This document shows positions 7,637 through 15,558 of a stretch of DNA of 22,990 nt, piece by piece. This DNA is from Chrysochromulina parva (taxonomy: Eukaryota > Haptophyta > Prymnesiales > Chrysochromulinaceae): contig PJAB01000622.1 in the NCBI GenBank assembly GCA_002887195.1, forward strand, positions 1 through 22,990. Reading direction: 5' to 3'. The notes beneath the pieces were generated by a model, which worked only from the letters and a program-made list of their open reading frames with translations, was not told the origin of the DNA and did not search any database. A program made the translations under genes and the position numbers. Positions within the stretch are counted from its first letter, which is position 1. Each line of letters opens with the position of its first letter.

Positions 7637-10600
7637 TCAACGGCCGTACGAGACGGGCGGCACGTACTGTTGCTGAAGGTAGGGTGCCGGTGCGAGCTGA
7701 TGTGGGAGCGTATGAGGCACCTGTCCCCCAAAGTAAAAGGGCGGCGCGCCTGCCGCCACCGCCGCGGCCATGGCCGCCGCTGCCGCCGGGTCGTAGCCCG
7801 GCAGCGGCACACCGAGGCTCGACGGCGGCTGGAAGGCAGCGCTGCCCGCGCCTGGATAGTATCCGGGCACAGGGGCCTGCTGCGCCTGCTGCGCCTGCTG
7901 CGCCTGCTGCGCCTGCTGCGCCTGCTTGCTACCGGCCTTGCTGCCCGAGGGCGCAGCCGGCTGCGCTCGAGGAGGCTTGAGCTGCGACGGCAACGGCTGC
8001 GGCGGCGGCTGCGGTGGCTGCGGCGGCAACGGCTGCTGCGGCTGCTGCTGCTGCGGCGGCGGTTGGAAGGGCGGCGGAGCGTTCTTACTGGTAGGCCAGA
8101 TGGGCTGAGGCTCACCATCACTCGAGTGGATCAGGTAGGGCGGGGGCGAGACCCCTGGGGGGAGGAAGAGCTGGATCAACGGCTGCGGCTGCGGCTGCGG
8201 CGCGTTGGGCGGCCAGAGCACGGGGGGCCCCGATTGGAACCCACCGTGGAATCCAAATTGGGGAGGCGGTTGGTTTCCAAATTGGGGAGGTGGTTGGTTT
8301 CCAAATTGGGGAGGCGGTTGGTTTCCAAATTGGGGAGACCCAAAGAGAGCATTCGGAGGGAGCGCGCCGTACTGGGCAGTCGGACGCGGCGCGCCGTACT
8401 GAGCCGCTGGCGACGGACCAAAGGGAGGCGGCGCGAAATCTTGCACTGGAGGGAGGCCGGGGTAGGCGCCCAAGACGGCGCCCAACGGCCGTGGCAAGCG
8501 CCCCTCGATGCCGGCGGCCACGGCGAGCTTCTGCTGCTGCTGCTGTGCCTTGCGCCCCACGGCGCCTGTGGGAAGCGCTGTGGGGAGCGCTGTGGGGGCA
8601 GCTGTGGGGAGCGCCAGCGGCGGCTGCGGCGGCTGCGGCTGTGCCGCCGGCTTCGTGCGGGCGGGCCGAGGCAAGCCCTTCGCACCCATATTAGGCAAGC
8701 CCTTTGCTGCAGCGACGCCGGCGCCGGCCACGCCGCCGCTAGCCACGCCGCCGCCCACGTTCGTCTGCGGCGGTGGCACACCCATATTAGGCACGCCCTC
8801 GACGACGCCCGCCGGCGCCATGCTGGGCGCCTTGAGGATCGTCTTTCGAGGCTTGGGATTGCCTAATATGGGTGGCTCCTCGGACGGCTCTGCGCGGCCC
8901 TTCGGAGGCGCGGCGCTGCCGATCCGTGCCCGCGACGGCGCGCCGCTCGAGGGCGTCGGCGCCGCCGCGTGCAGCGCTGTGGTGGGCGCGACCGAGCCCG
9001 CTGCCTTGGCGTTGGGCAGCGCTGTGGTGGGCAGGTCGCGCGCTGTGGTGGGCAGGTCGCGCGTCGGCTTCGCACTGGACGTGGCCACACGGCCCCGCCG
9101 TGCCCCCGCCCCCCCCAACGGCGGATACCCGACGCCACTTGCGCGCAGCTCATCGACCTCCTTCTTGGCGGCATTCGCGCGGAAGCGCGACTGAATCGCT
9201 GTGGCCGCAGCTGTCTCCCCCTCCAAGGGCGCTGTGGGGGGCGCGGGCGCGGCCACGCGCGTCGGCGACACCTTGCGCCCGCCGGCCTTGGCGCCGGCCT
9301 TGGCTGAAGGCGCGCCCACCACAGCGCCCTTTTTGGCGGGCGCGCCGGCCGCGCCGCCCTTGCCCTTTGGCGACACTCTCGTCGCGGCCGCAGCGCCCGC
9401 GTCGGCGGCGCCCGCGGCAGCACTGCCACTTTCATAGTCGACCTCGCTGGGCAGGTGCCCTGTGACCACGGCGCCCACGACGTCGCTGGGCAGGCGCCCT
9501 GTGACCGGCGGCGGCGCCTGCGACGAGCGCGGCGGCGGCGCGCCCCTCTCGTACCCGACGCCGCCCATCTCATCGACGGCGCGCATCGCCATGCCCACGA
9601 CGGCGCTCAGCTGCAGCAGCTGCTGGTCGCGGCTCAGGTGCGTGTAGCGCTCGTCGCCGTACAGCCCGTTCGTCTCGAGCGCCACGCGCCCGTGCCGAGG
9701 CGCCGTCGTGGGCGCGCCGAGGGCATGCCCATAATAGGCAGGCGGCTCGGCGAGCGTCGAGCTCGCGCCGTCGTGAGCGCCGTCGGCGCCCTGGGGCAGC
9801 CCGACGCGCACGGGCGCGCCGTCGTGGGCGCCCGCGAGCACGGCAGGGGAGTCGGCACGCTGGCCGAGCAGGCTGTGCAGCTGCCCAAAGCCGCCCGAAA
9901 AGTCCGCAGCCGCGGCCTTGCTGTGGGTGACGAAACCCGTCGCCGGGTTCCCACTGGCCGCCGCGCCGTGCCGGGCGCCACTCGCCGCCGGCACAGCGCC
10001 GGCGCTCAGGACGGCGCTGCCGATCGGCAGGTTGCTCGAGCTCGGCAGATTGCTCGAGATCGGCAGGTTGCTCGAGTGGGCCGCAAAGGCGTTGGTCGCT
10101 TGCTGGCGCCTCTCGAGGCGCGCGAGGGATGAGGGCGTACGCAGCCGACCGCCCGAGTTGGTGGACGACACGCCACTCGCGTCGTCCACGGCCGCGCGTT
10201 GCATCAGGCCCGCTGGGAACGGCAAGGCCTCCCCACCGGTAGGGTCGTCATCTTGCCACGCTTGGCGCTGGCGCATGCCGCCGGCCGCGCCCGCCGTGGA
10301 CGCCGTCGCGCTGCCGCCCTCCGCGGAGAGTAGCGGCGGCGGCGCGAGGGCGGTGCCAGCGCCACCATATTGGAACGCCCCCGCCGCGTAGCCGCCACCC
10401 AAGCCGCCGCTCAAGCCGGCGCCCAAGCCGGCGCCCAAGCCGCCGCCTCGGCTCGCGTGGCTGTGAGCACCTAAGCTCGCAGCCGGCGGCCGCCTGTGCC
10501 CAACGCCCGCGACGACGCTCCCCTCGAGCAGCCGCTGTGGAGGGGGCGGCGCTCGCAACGGCTCCGCGGGCATCGGAAGGGCGCCGTCGAGGGCGAGGCG

Positions 10601-12469
10601 CTGCCCGTTGAGGTACGAGGCGGTCGGCAGCGGCGCGGGCGGCGCTGGCAGAGGCACCGGCCCGGCGTACGCGCCGTACACGTCGACCTGTGGGGAAGCC
10701 GAGGGCGCTGTGGTGAGCACCTGCATGCAAGGCAGGTCATCAGTGGCAATCAGCGTACCTGTGGGGAAGCCGAGGGCGGCGCGTTGAGCACGTTACAGTT
10801 GCATCCGAGGGTGGTCGGTAGCGCGCCGCCAGCGCTGCCCTGGGAGGCGCGCCGTAGGGGCTTCGCGCGCTCAGCGTTGGCTCCGGGCTCGACGCCGCTC
10901 AAGTCGGGCTCCGATGCCGGCGAGAGCGAGACGGCGGCCGCGTGCGACTGCGCATACGCCGTGCTGATCGGCAGAGGGCCGGTGCTCGGGAGCGCCGCGC
11001 TGTCGTGGGCGCCCTTGGCGCCGCCACTGCTCCGCCGTCCATCGCGGCGTGCGTGGTGGCCGCGCGCCACCGACTGGAGTTTCATCGCCGCGAGCTGCTC
11101 CTCTTCAGAGTAAAAGTCGTCCTCATCCGCGCCGGAGGCGTCTGCTCCGTCGCGGCGCGAGCGGCGCGACGCGCTCACGGACGGCTCCTCGGGCACCACC
11201 TGATGAGGGAGGCAATCAGCGGTCATCAGAGGTCATCAGAGGTCATCAGAGACGGCTCTTCGGGCACACACCTGATGAGGCCAGCAATCAGTCGCACTCA
11301 GCAGTCAATTCAATCACAAGGCAATCATCGCTCCTCGGGCACTACCTGCGAGCTCGAGAGCTCGAACGAAGGGACGAAACGGTCCATGCAATCAGAGGTC
11401 ATCAGCGGTCATCAGAAGTCATCAGCGGTCATCAGCGGTCATCCACCTGCAAGCTCGAGAGCTCGGACGAAGGGACGAAGCGAGGGACGCCGCGCTCGCT
11501 GCCCTCGCTGCCTCCGCCGAGGTCTTCCTCCGCGTCCGAGGGCGTGTCGTACTCCTGGTACGAAAACTTATCCGACTCGGAACCTCCCTCGCCCCCTGCA
11601 GACTGACCGGCCCTCGAGCGCAACGGCGACGGAGCCCCGCCTGAGGGCGCCGTGGCGGGCGAGGAGGCGCCGCTCATGGCGTGCCACCACGCGCTCTGCT
11701 GCACCGCGGAGAGCGTCGCGCGCTGCGCCACGTCCACCACGAAGACGGTGTCGAACAGAGCGTTCAGTGGCGTTGAGAACCAATCGACGCGCTGCCACTG
11801 GCCCAACGCCTTGTGGCCATCGGCCTCGAAAGGGAGCTTGGCGGTGAGCATGGTGTACAGGACGACGCCGAGCGACCAGACGTCGGCGGGCGCCCCCGCG
11901 TACGGCGCGCCGCTCGACACCTCGGGCGCCATGTACTTGCCCGCGCCCACCTGCTCGGGGGGCACCTGTATGCCGATGCATGAGTGCGAAAAGTCGCACA
12001 CGACCGCGCGCCCTGGACGGCCGTCGTCGTCGTCGGCGCTGCCCTCCTGAAGCAGCACGTTCTGCGGCTTGAGATCGAGGTGGGCGATCCCGCACGCGTG
12101 CATGTGCGCCACGCCCGTGACCACGTCGCGCCACACGCCAAAGTTGAAGCGCTCGTCCCCTGCTGCGCGCCCCTGCTGAATGAGGCGAATGAGGTCGCCG
12201 CCGCCGCAGAATTCGAGCACGAGCGAGTCGATGCCGCGCTCGTCGGGCACCACCTCGAGGAGCCGGACGACGTTCTCGTGCTCGCCGAGCTTGTGCAGCA
12301 CGGCGACCTCGTTCGCCGCCTTGATCTTGTCGAGCTCGGCGCCCCCCTCGGAGAGGAACTGCTTGATGGCGACGGCGTCGCCAGTCTGGTCGGAGGTGGC
12401 CAGGTAGACCTTGGCGAATCCGCCCTCGCCAATCTCCTCCACGACGCTGTAGCCAGCGAAGGAGGGCAT
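7637..12469 (-). CDS. Protein kinase with IQ motifs and giant low-complexity tail, three exons
   Basis: Exons in transcript order are 12469-11447, 11199-10759 and 10687-7637, all phase 0, giving about 1,504 residues. The frame is open upstream to a GTG at 12508, but MPSFAGYSVVEEIGEGG (ATG at 12469) is a normal kinase start. Ser/Thr kinase elements are the glycine loop GEGGFAKVY (14-22), Lys36 in AIKQF, Glu54, HLDLKPQNVLL (Asp132), CDFSHS (Asp159), KYMAPEV and DVWSLGVVLYTMLT. The fold looks CAMK-like. HRD is HLD and DFG is DFS, both unusual, while the catalytic Lys and both Asp remain. Acidic and Ser/Gly-rich linkers follow, then an IQ-like motif MKLQSVARGHHARR (about 380-393) and another AIQSRFRANAAKK (about 985-997), which could bind calmodulin-like proteins. 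The final ~1,000 residues are rich in Ala, Pro, Gly and Gln, including QFGNQPPP and QQA repeats. Small unrecognised introns in this tail are possible. Confidence 0.75.
7875..7926 (+). repeat. 9-bp coding minisatellite
   Basis: Five perfect copies of GCCTGCTGC plus a partial one. On the coding (minus) strand they encode a run of Gln-Gln-Ala near the C terminus of the kinase tail. The repeat keeps frame, so copy-number change would alter only length. Confidence 0.9.
8253..8337 (+). repeat. 24-bp coding minisatellite
   Basis: About 3.5 copies of a 24-bp unit starting CCAAATTGGGGAGG, with starts at 8253, 8277, 8301 and 8325. On the minus strand it encodes QFGNQPPP repeats in the kinase tail. One copy differs by a single synonymous-position change. 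Confidence 0.92.
10688..10758 (-). repeat. Large kinase gene intron 2, copied exon end
   Basis: A 71-bp GT-AG intron. Its last 33 bases (10688-10720) are a diverged copy of the last 33 bases of the upstream exon (10759-10791); both end CCCTCGGCTTCCCCACAG, and the offset is 71 bp. An internal GCATGCAG|GTGCTC junction at 10720/10721 is another AG|GT. The GTGCTCACCACAGCGCCC word relates this intron to those of the GxGYxYP gene. Confidence 0.88.
11200..11446 (-). repeat. Large kinase gene intron 1, three stacked GT-AG units
   Basis: The 247-bp intron splits exactly into 11446-11346 (101 bp), 11345-11272 (74 bp) and 11271-11200 (72 bp). Each reads GT...CAG on the minus strand. Unit 1 ends with a copy of the exon 1 end (GAGCTCTCGAGCTCGCAG versus GAGCTCTCGAGCTTGCAG). 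Units 2 and 3 start with copies of the exon 2 start (GTAGTGCCCGAGGAGCG and GTGTGTGCCCGAAGAGCCGT versus GTGGTGCCCGAGGAGCCGT). The interiors are TGATGACC-type repeats. Confidence 0.92.
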
Positions 12470-13011
12470 CTGGATGGGCCGCCACTGCCTTGAAGAGGCA
12501 ATGAACACAGGGGAGAAGTAACCGTCAACCGTTCAGCCCAACGGTCACACACTATCGCTCACACTGTTCACACAGTGAGGCTCAGAGTTCGAGTCTGTGA
12601 GAAGGGCTGAGGCGACGGCCGACCATGCGGCCGACTGTGCAAGTGCTTAACTGGGTATATTGTTGCGGGAGCGCAGATCCCCGCTGTAAAGTTCAAAGTT
12701 GTTACACGCTGGCATAAGCTGGCATTGACCGATTGAGAGATTCAGATTGACACGCTAATGACACGCTGACGGACCCTACTGTCTTGCTTATCCGGATACG
12801 TAAACTCTGAAGTGAAAAGTCACTTCTGTGCGCACCCTCGATACACGTACGATCTGTCAATCGACGCTTGTGACGTTGTGAGCAGCGCCCGCGCCCCAAG
12901 TGTGCCATTGAAAAGTAACCGGCCATTGCTGGCCTCCGCCGGTGTGCCATTGAAAAGTTACGCGGCCGAGGTACGGGATGGGAGTCCACCCAAAGAAGAG
13001 CCCCCAAGGCC
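12470..13011. other. Intergenic region upstream of the large kinase gene
   Basis: This holds the presumed promoter of the kinase and the 3' flank of the TPR gene. No coding region was recognised. There is a direct repeat GTGCCATTGAAAAGT at about 12901 and 12944, followed in both copies by a GCGG/CCGG-rich run, and a perfect 7-bp inverted repeat GAAGTGA-AAAG-TCACTTC at 12809-12826. Bases 12540-12830 are less GC-rich than the neighbouring genes. Function is unknown. Confidence 0.5.
12809..12826. repeat. Short perfect inverted repeat
   Basis: GAAGTGA and TCACTTC flank a 4-base spacer. It could be a binding site or hairpin in the kinase promoter region; its shortness means chance is also likely. 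Confidence 0.4.
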
Positions 13012-13620
13012 CTAGGCCTGGCGCTGTGCCATTTCTTGCAAGAGGCGCTCTGCAGTCGCGACACTCCTTTCGTCGTTGTTGAGTGCGATCGCCTTCAGGC
13101 AGTGCTCCTTGGCTGCGAGCACGGCACTCACAGGCATGGAGCTTTGCAGTCCCTCGGCCGCGGCGGCTGCCGAGCCCTCTGCGAGACAGAGCAACGCGAG
13201 ATTGACGTGCGCGGCGGAAAGCGCCCGGCACTCCAGCGCTCTCTCGAAGCTCTTCCTTGCAGCCGAGCGATCACGGCGCTGCACATACAGGATACCCATG
13301 TTAACCAGCACCTCAGAAAAGGTATGCGGAGGAGCGCCGTGCTCCTCGGCTGCCCTGACAAAGACATCGTAGGCTTCCAGAGCGCCGTTTGTGTCGCCAG
13401 CGCGCTGTCTGGCCACGCCAAGATGAAATTGCGACAGAAGCGAAGAACTCTCTGTGAAGGTGCTAAACCCCAAGTCGTCACTCGGGAGGTCTCTGTCCTG
13501 CAAGCAGGCAGCACAACCACGAGCCATACCGACATCCACAGCAAGCCGCGGCTGGGGGCAGGTTCGCCAGCTCAGCGACCAGGCTGCTGCGGAGTGGACC
13601 GCGAGGACGATGGCGGCCAT
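13012..13620 (-). CDS. Small TPR-repeat protein, probably targeted to an organelle or secreted
   Basis: An intronless frame of 202 residues from ATG at 13620 to TAG. The first ~20 residues (MAAIVLAVHSAAAWSLSW) are hydrophobic and resemble a signal or transit leader. Tetratricopeptide helices are suggested by SQFHLGVARQRAGDTNGALE (about 63-82), SEVLVNMGILYVQRRDRSAA (about 101-120) with KSFERALEC, and AAHVNLALLCLAEGSAAAAA. A final helical segment KEHCLKAIALNNDERSVATA fits another partial repeat. TPR domains mediate protein contacts; no catalytic motif is visible, so the role is unknown. It is transcribed divergently from the PP4 gene with 248 bp between the ATGs. Confidence 0.7.
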   Translation of the reverse strand: MAAIVLAVHSAAAWSLSWRTCPQPRLAVDVGMARGCAACLQDRDLPSDDLGFSTFTESSSLLSQFHLGVARQRAGDTNGALEAYDVFVRAAEEHGAPPHTFSEVLVNMGILYVQRRDRSAARKSFERALECRALSAAHVNLALLCLAEGSAAAAAEGLQSSMPVSAVLAAKEHCLKAIALNNDERSVATAERLLQEMAQRQA

Positions 13621-13868
13621 CGAATAATCAAGAGCGTGTGCGTCGGGAGTTGTGAAGAGAAGACTGCGTACGATGGTGCCGTTGGAAGCGAGTGAAGCGT
13701 ACTTGTACCGAAACCTCTGTTCAGCTGTGCGCGCGCGCCGTCGTAGTGTTCACAGGATCACACCGCATTACCGCTTTACGCACTACGGGTAGCCGCTCAC
13801 GGCGCTGTCCAGCGTCGCCACCGAAGCCAGCTCAGCTCAATCCGCGCGACACCGGCCGCGCAGGCGCG
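13621..13868. promoter_or_regulatory. Divergent promoter region, TPR protein / PP4 gene
   Basis: A 248-bp spacer between head-to-head ATG codons. It should contain both promoters and 5' UTRs. The PP4 frame is open back to 13692 but begins there with GTG and shows no family similarity, so I treat it as 5' UTR. No clear TATA element was seen. Confidence 0.5.
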
Positions 13869-15005
13869 ATGACGAGCGCTGGCTCCGACCTGGACCGGCA
13901 AATCGAGCAGCTGAAACGCTGCGAGTACATCAAGGAGGCGGAGGTCAAATCCCTCTGCGCAAAGGCGCGTGAGATCCTCGTTGAGGAGAGCAATGTGCAG
14001 CGCGTGGACGCGCCTGTGACGGTGCGTGCCTGGCACGCGCCCGGACCCACGCGCTCCCATGGGCGCGCCGCCGGCCCCGCCGACCAGCCCTGGCCCACGC
14101 GTTGCTGTCGCCCTGTGTGCCCGGCCCGGCAAGCTGCCTCCGAGACTGTGCTGTGGCCTGGTGTCCACGCTCTGGGCGAGACCCCCCTGCGCTCCTTGCT
14201 GAGCCTTGCCCGTGCCGCCTGCCCGCAGATCTGCGGCGACATCCACGGCCAATTCTATGACCTGATGGAGCTCTTCAAGGTGGGAGGTGACTTGCCAGAC
14301 ACCAACTACCTGTTCATGGGCGACTTCGTCGACCGCGGCTTCTACTCGGTCGAGACGTTTCTGCTGCTGCTCGCGCTCAAGGTGCGGTACCCGGACCGCA
14401 TCACGCTCATCCGTGGCAACCACGAGAGCCGCCAGATCACGCAGGTCTACGGCTTCTACGACGAGTGCCTGCGCAAGTACGGCTCCGTCAACGTGTGGCG
14501 CTACTGCACCGAGATCTTCGACTACCTGTCGCTCTCCTCGATCATCGAGGACAAGATCTTCTGCGTGCACGGTGGCCTCTCGCCCTCGATCAACACGCTC
14601 GACCAGATCCGCGTCATCGACCGCAAGCAGGAGGTGCCGCACGACGGCGCCATGTGCGACCTCATGTGGTCCGACCCGGAGGACATTGACGGCTGGGGTC
14701 TCTCGCCTCGAGGCGCCGGGTACCTGTTCGGCGGCGACGTGGTCACGCAGTTCAATACCACCAACAACATCGACCTGATCGCGCGCGCGCACCAGCTGGT
14801 GATGGAGGGCTACAAGCACATGTTTACCGGCCAGACCCTTGTGACTGTTTGGTCGGCGCCCAATTACTGCTATCGGTGCGGCAACGTGGCGGCGATCCTC
14901 GAGCTCGATGAGCAGCTCCAGAAGAACTACAAGATCTTCGAGGCCGCGCCGCAGGAGGCGCGCGGTGTGCCTGCCAAAAAGCCCGCGCCCGACTACTTTT
15001 TGTAG
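13869..15005 (+). CDS. PPP4C: Serine/threonine protein phosphatase 4 catalytic subunit
   Basis: Two exons (13869-14021 and 14229-15005) give 309 residues, close to the ~307 of animal PP4c. Metal and catalytic motifs are all intact: [11 protein letters not shown] (53-63), [10 protein letters not shown] (82-91), RGNHESRQ (113-120), HGGLSPSI and [13 protein letters not shown]4 instead of PP2A or PP6 is indicated by [16 protein letters not shown] at the N terminus, [20 protein letters not shown] and the C-terminal KKPAPDYFL, whose last Leu is the usual methylation site. PP4 dephosphorylates nuclear and cytoplasmic targets in DNA-damage and centrosome control. The ATG at 13869 aligns with the family start. 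The 207-bp intron (GTGCGT...CCGCAG) interrupts PVT|ICGD; it is a multiple of three, contains no stop, and is not repetitive. Confidence 0.95.
   Translation: MTSAGSDLDRQIEQLKRCEYIKEAEVKSLCAKAREILVEESNVQRVDAPVTVRAWHAPGPTRSHGRAAGPADQPWPTRCCRPVCPARQAASETVLWPGVHALGETPLRSLLSLARAACPQICGDIHGQFYDLMELFKVGGDLPDTNYLFMGDFVDRGFYSVETFLLLLALKVRYPDRITLIRGNHESRQITQVYGFYDECLRKYGSVNVWRYCTEIFDYLSLSSIIEDKIFCVHGGLSPSINTLDQIRVIDRKQEVPHDGAMCDLMWSDPEDIDGWGLSPRGAGYLFGGDVVTQFNTTNNIDLIARAHQLVMEGYKHMFTGQTLVTVWSAPNYCYRCGNVAAILELDEQLQKNYKIFEAAPQEARGVPAKKPAPDYFL
14022..14228 (+). other. PP4 gene intron, in-frame and stop-free
   Basis: A 207-bp GT-AG intron, 69 codons without a stop, inserted before the first metal-binding motif. 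It has a pyrimidine-rich 3' part and a normal donor GTGCGT, with no CTGATGACC array and no exon-end copy. Removal is required to match PP4 from all eukaryotes I know. Confidence 0.9.
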
Positions 15006-15558
15006 AGCGAGCTCCGAGGCCCCTGGGCTCGCCGCCGCGCGCCGAGCTTTCTCCGCACGCGCCGCGCTGGGCACTGTGAAGGAGGCGCTGAGAGCGCGCT
15101 GTGCTGAGCACTGTGAAGGAGGCGCTCGTTCTCCCCAGAGCGCGCCGTGCGGCGGCTGTGCCGAGAGGAGGAGGGGATGCCGAGCCACAGCGGAGACGAC
15201 TACCTTCAGGCGGCGCGTTCGCGTGTCCCTATCGCGAGGACGCATACAGCAGGCACGAGACTCTCGATGAAGACAAATAACAGATCCGTAAACTGTCGCA
15301 TGCGGCATGATGCACGTCGCGCATACAGTGTAGTCAATTCGCATACACTTTGAAATTCGACTTCCAATCAATCTCACAGAGAATCAAACTTGCAAAGTCG
15401 CTGTTGGCGCATTCACTGGAGTGGTCCTCCTTGGAAGCGCCGCCAATCAGCTGCCAATCCATCGGTCGACGCAGGCGCGTTTGGCCTTCTTCCGTCGCGT
15501 GGCCGCTCGACTCCCGGCGGACTCTGAGTGACTTCCACACCCTGCTTGCCCCGCAGAA
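15006..15558. other. Intergenic region, PP4 3' flank and PKG promoter
   Basis: No gene recognised. A 19-bp direct repeat (GCACTGTGAAGGAGGCGCT) occurs at 15071-15089 and 15108-15126, 37 bp apart and just after the PP4 stop, probably in its 3' UTR. Bases 15260-15440 are less GC-rich and likely hold the 3' end of the PP4 transcript and the start of the next promoter. Confidence 0.5.

Noticed and set aside
7514..8866. A 450-residue plus-strand open frame opposite the kinase tail
   Set aside because: The translation is Arg/Leu repeats produced by the antisense of Ala/Pro/Gln-rich coding sequence and minisatellites.
11200..11446. TGATGA and CTGA words as box C/D snoRNAs
   Set aside because: The words are present but in dense tandem arrays, without properly spaced C and D boxes, terminal stems or guide regions.
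12470..12508. Upstream extension of the kinase to 12508
   Set aside because: The frame begins with GTG; the ATG at 12469 gives a standard kinase N terminus.
12560..12620. tRNA-like B-box (AGTTCGAGTCT)
   Set aside because: No matching A-box, acceptor stem or anticodon arm at the needed spacing; the T-arm stem has a mismatch.
13692..13868. N-terminal extension of the PP4 protein
   Set aside because: The open frame begins at GTG, has no in-frame ATG before 13869, and the ATG at 13869 matches the family start.
13797..15377. A 526-residue open frame on the minus strand opposite the PP4 gene
   Set aside because: It is the codon-bias shadow of a well-conserved phosphatase in GC-rich DNA; its translation resembles no family and crosses the intron.
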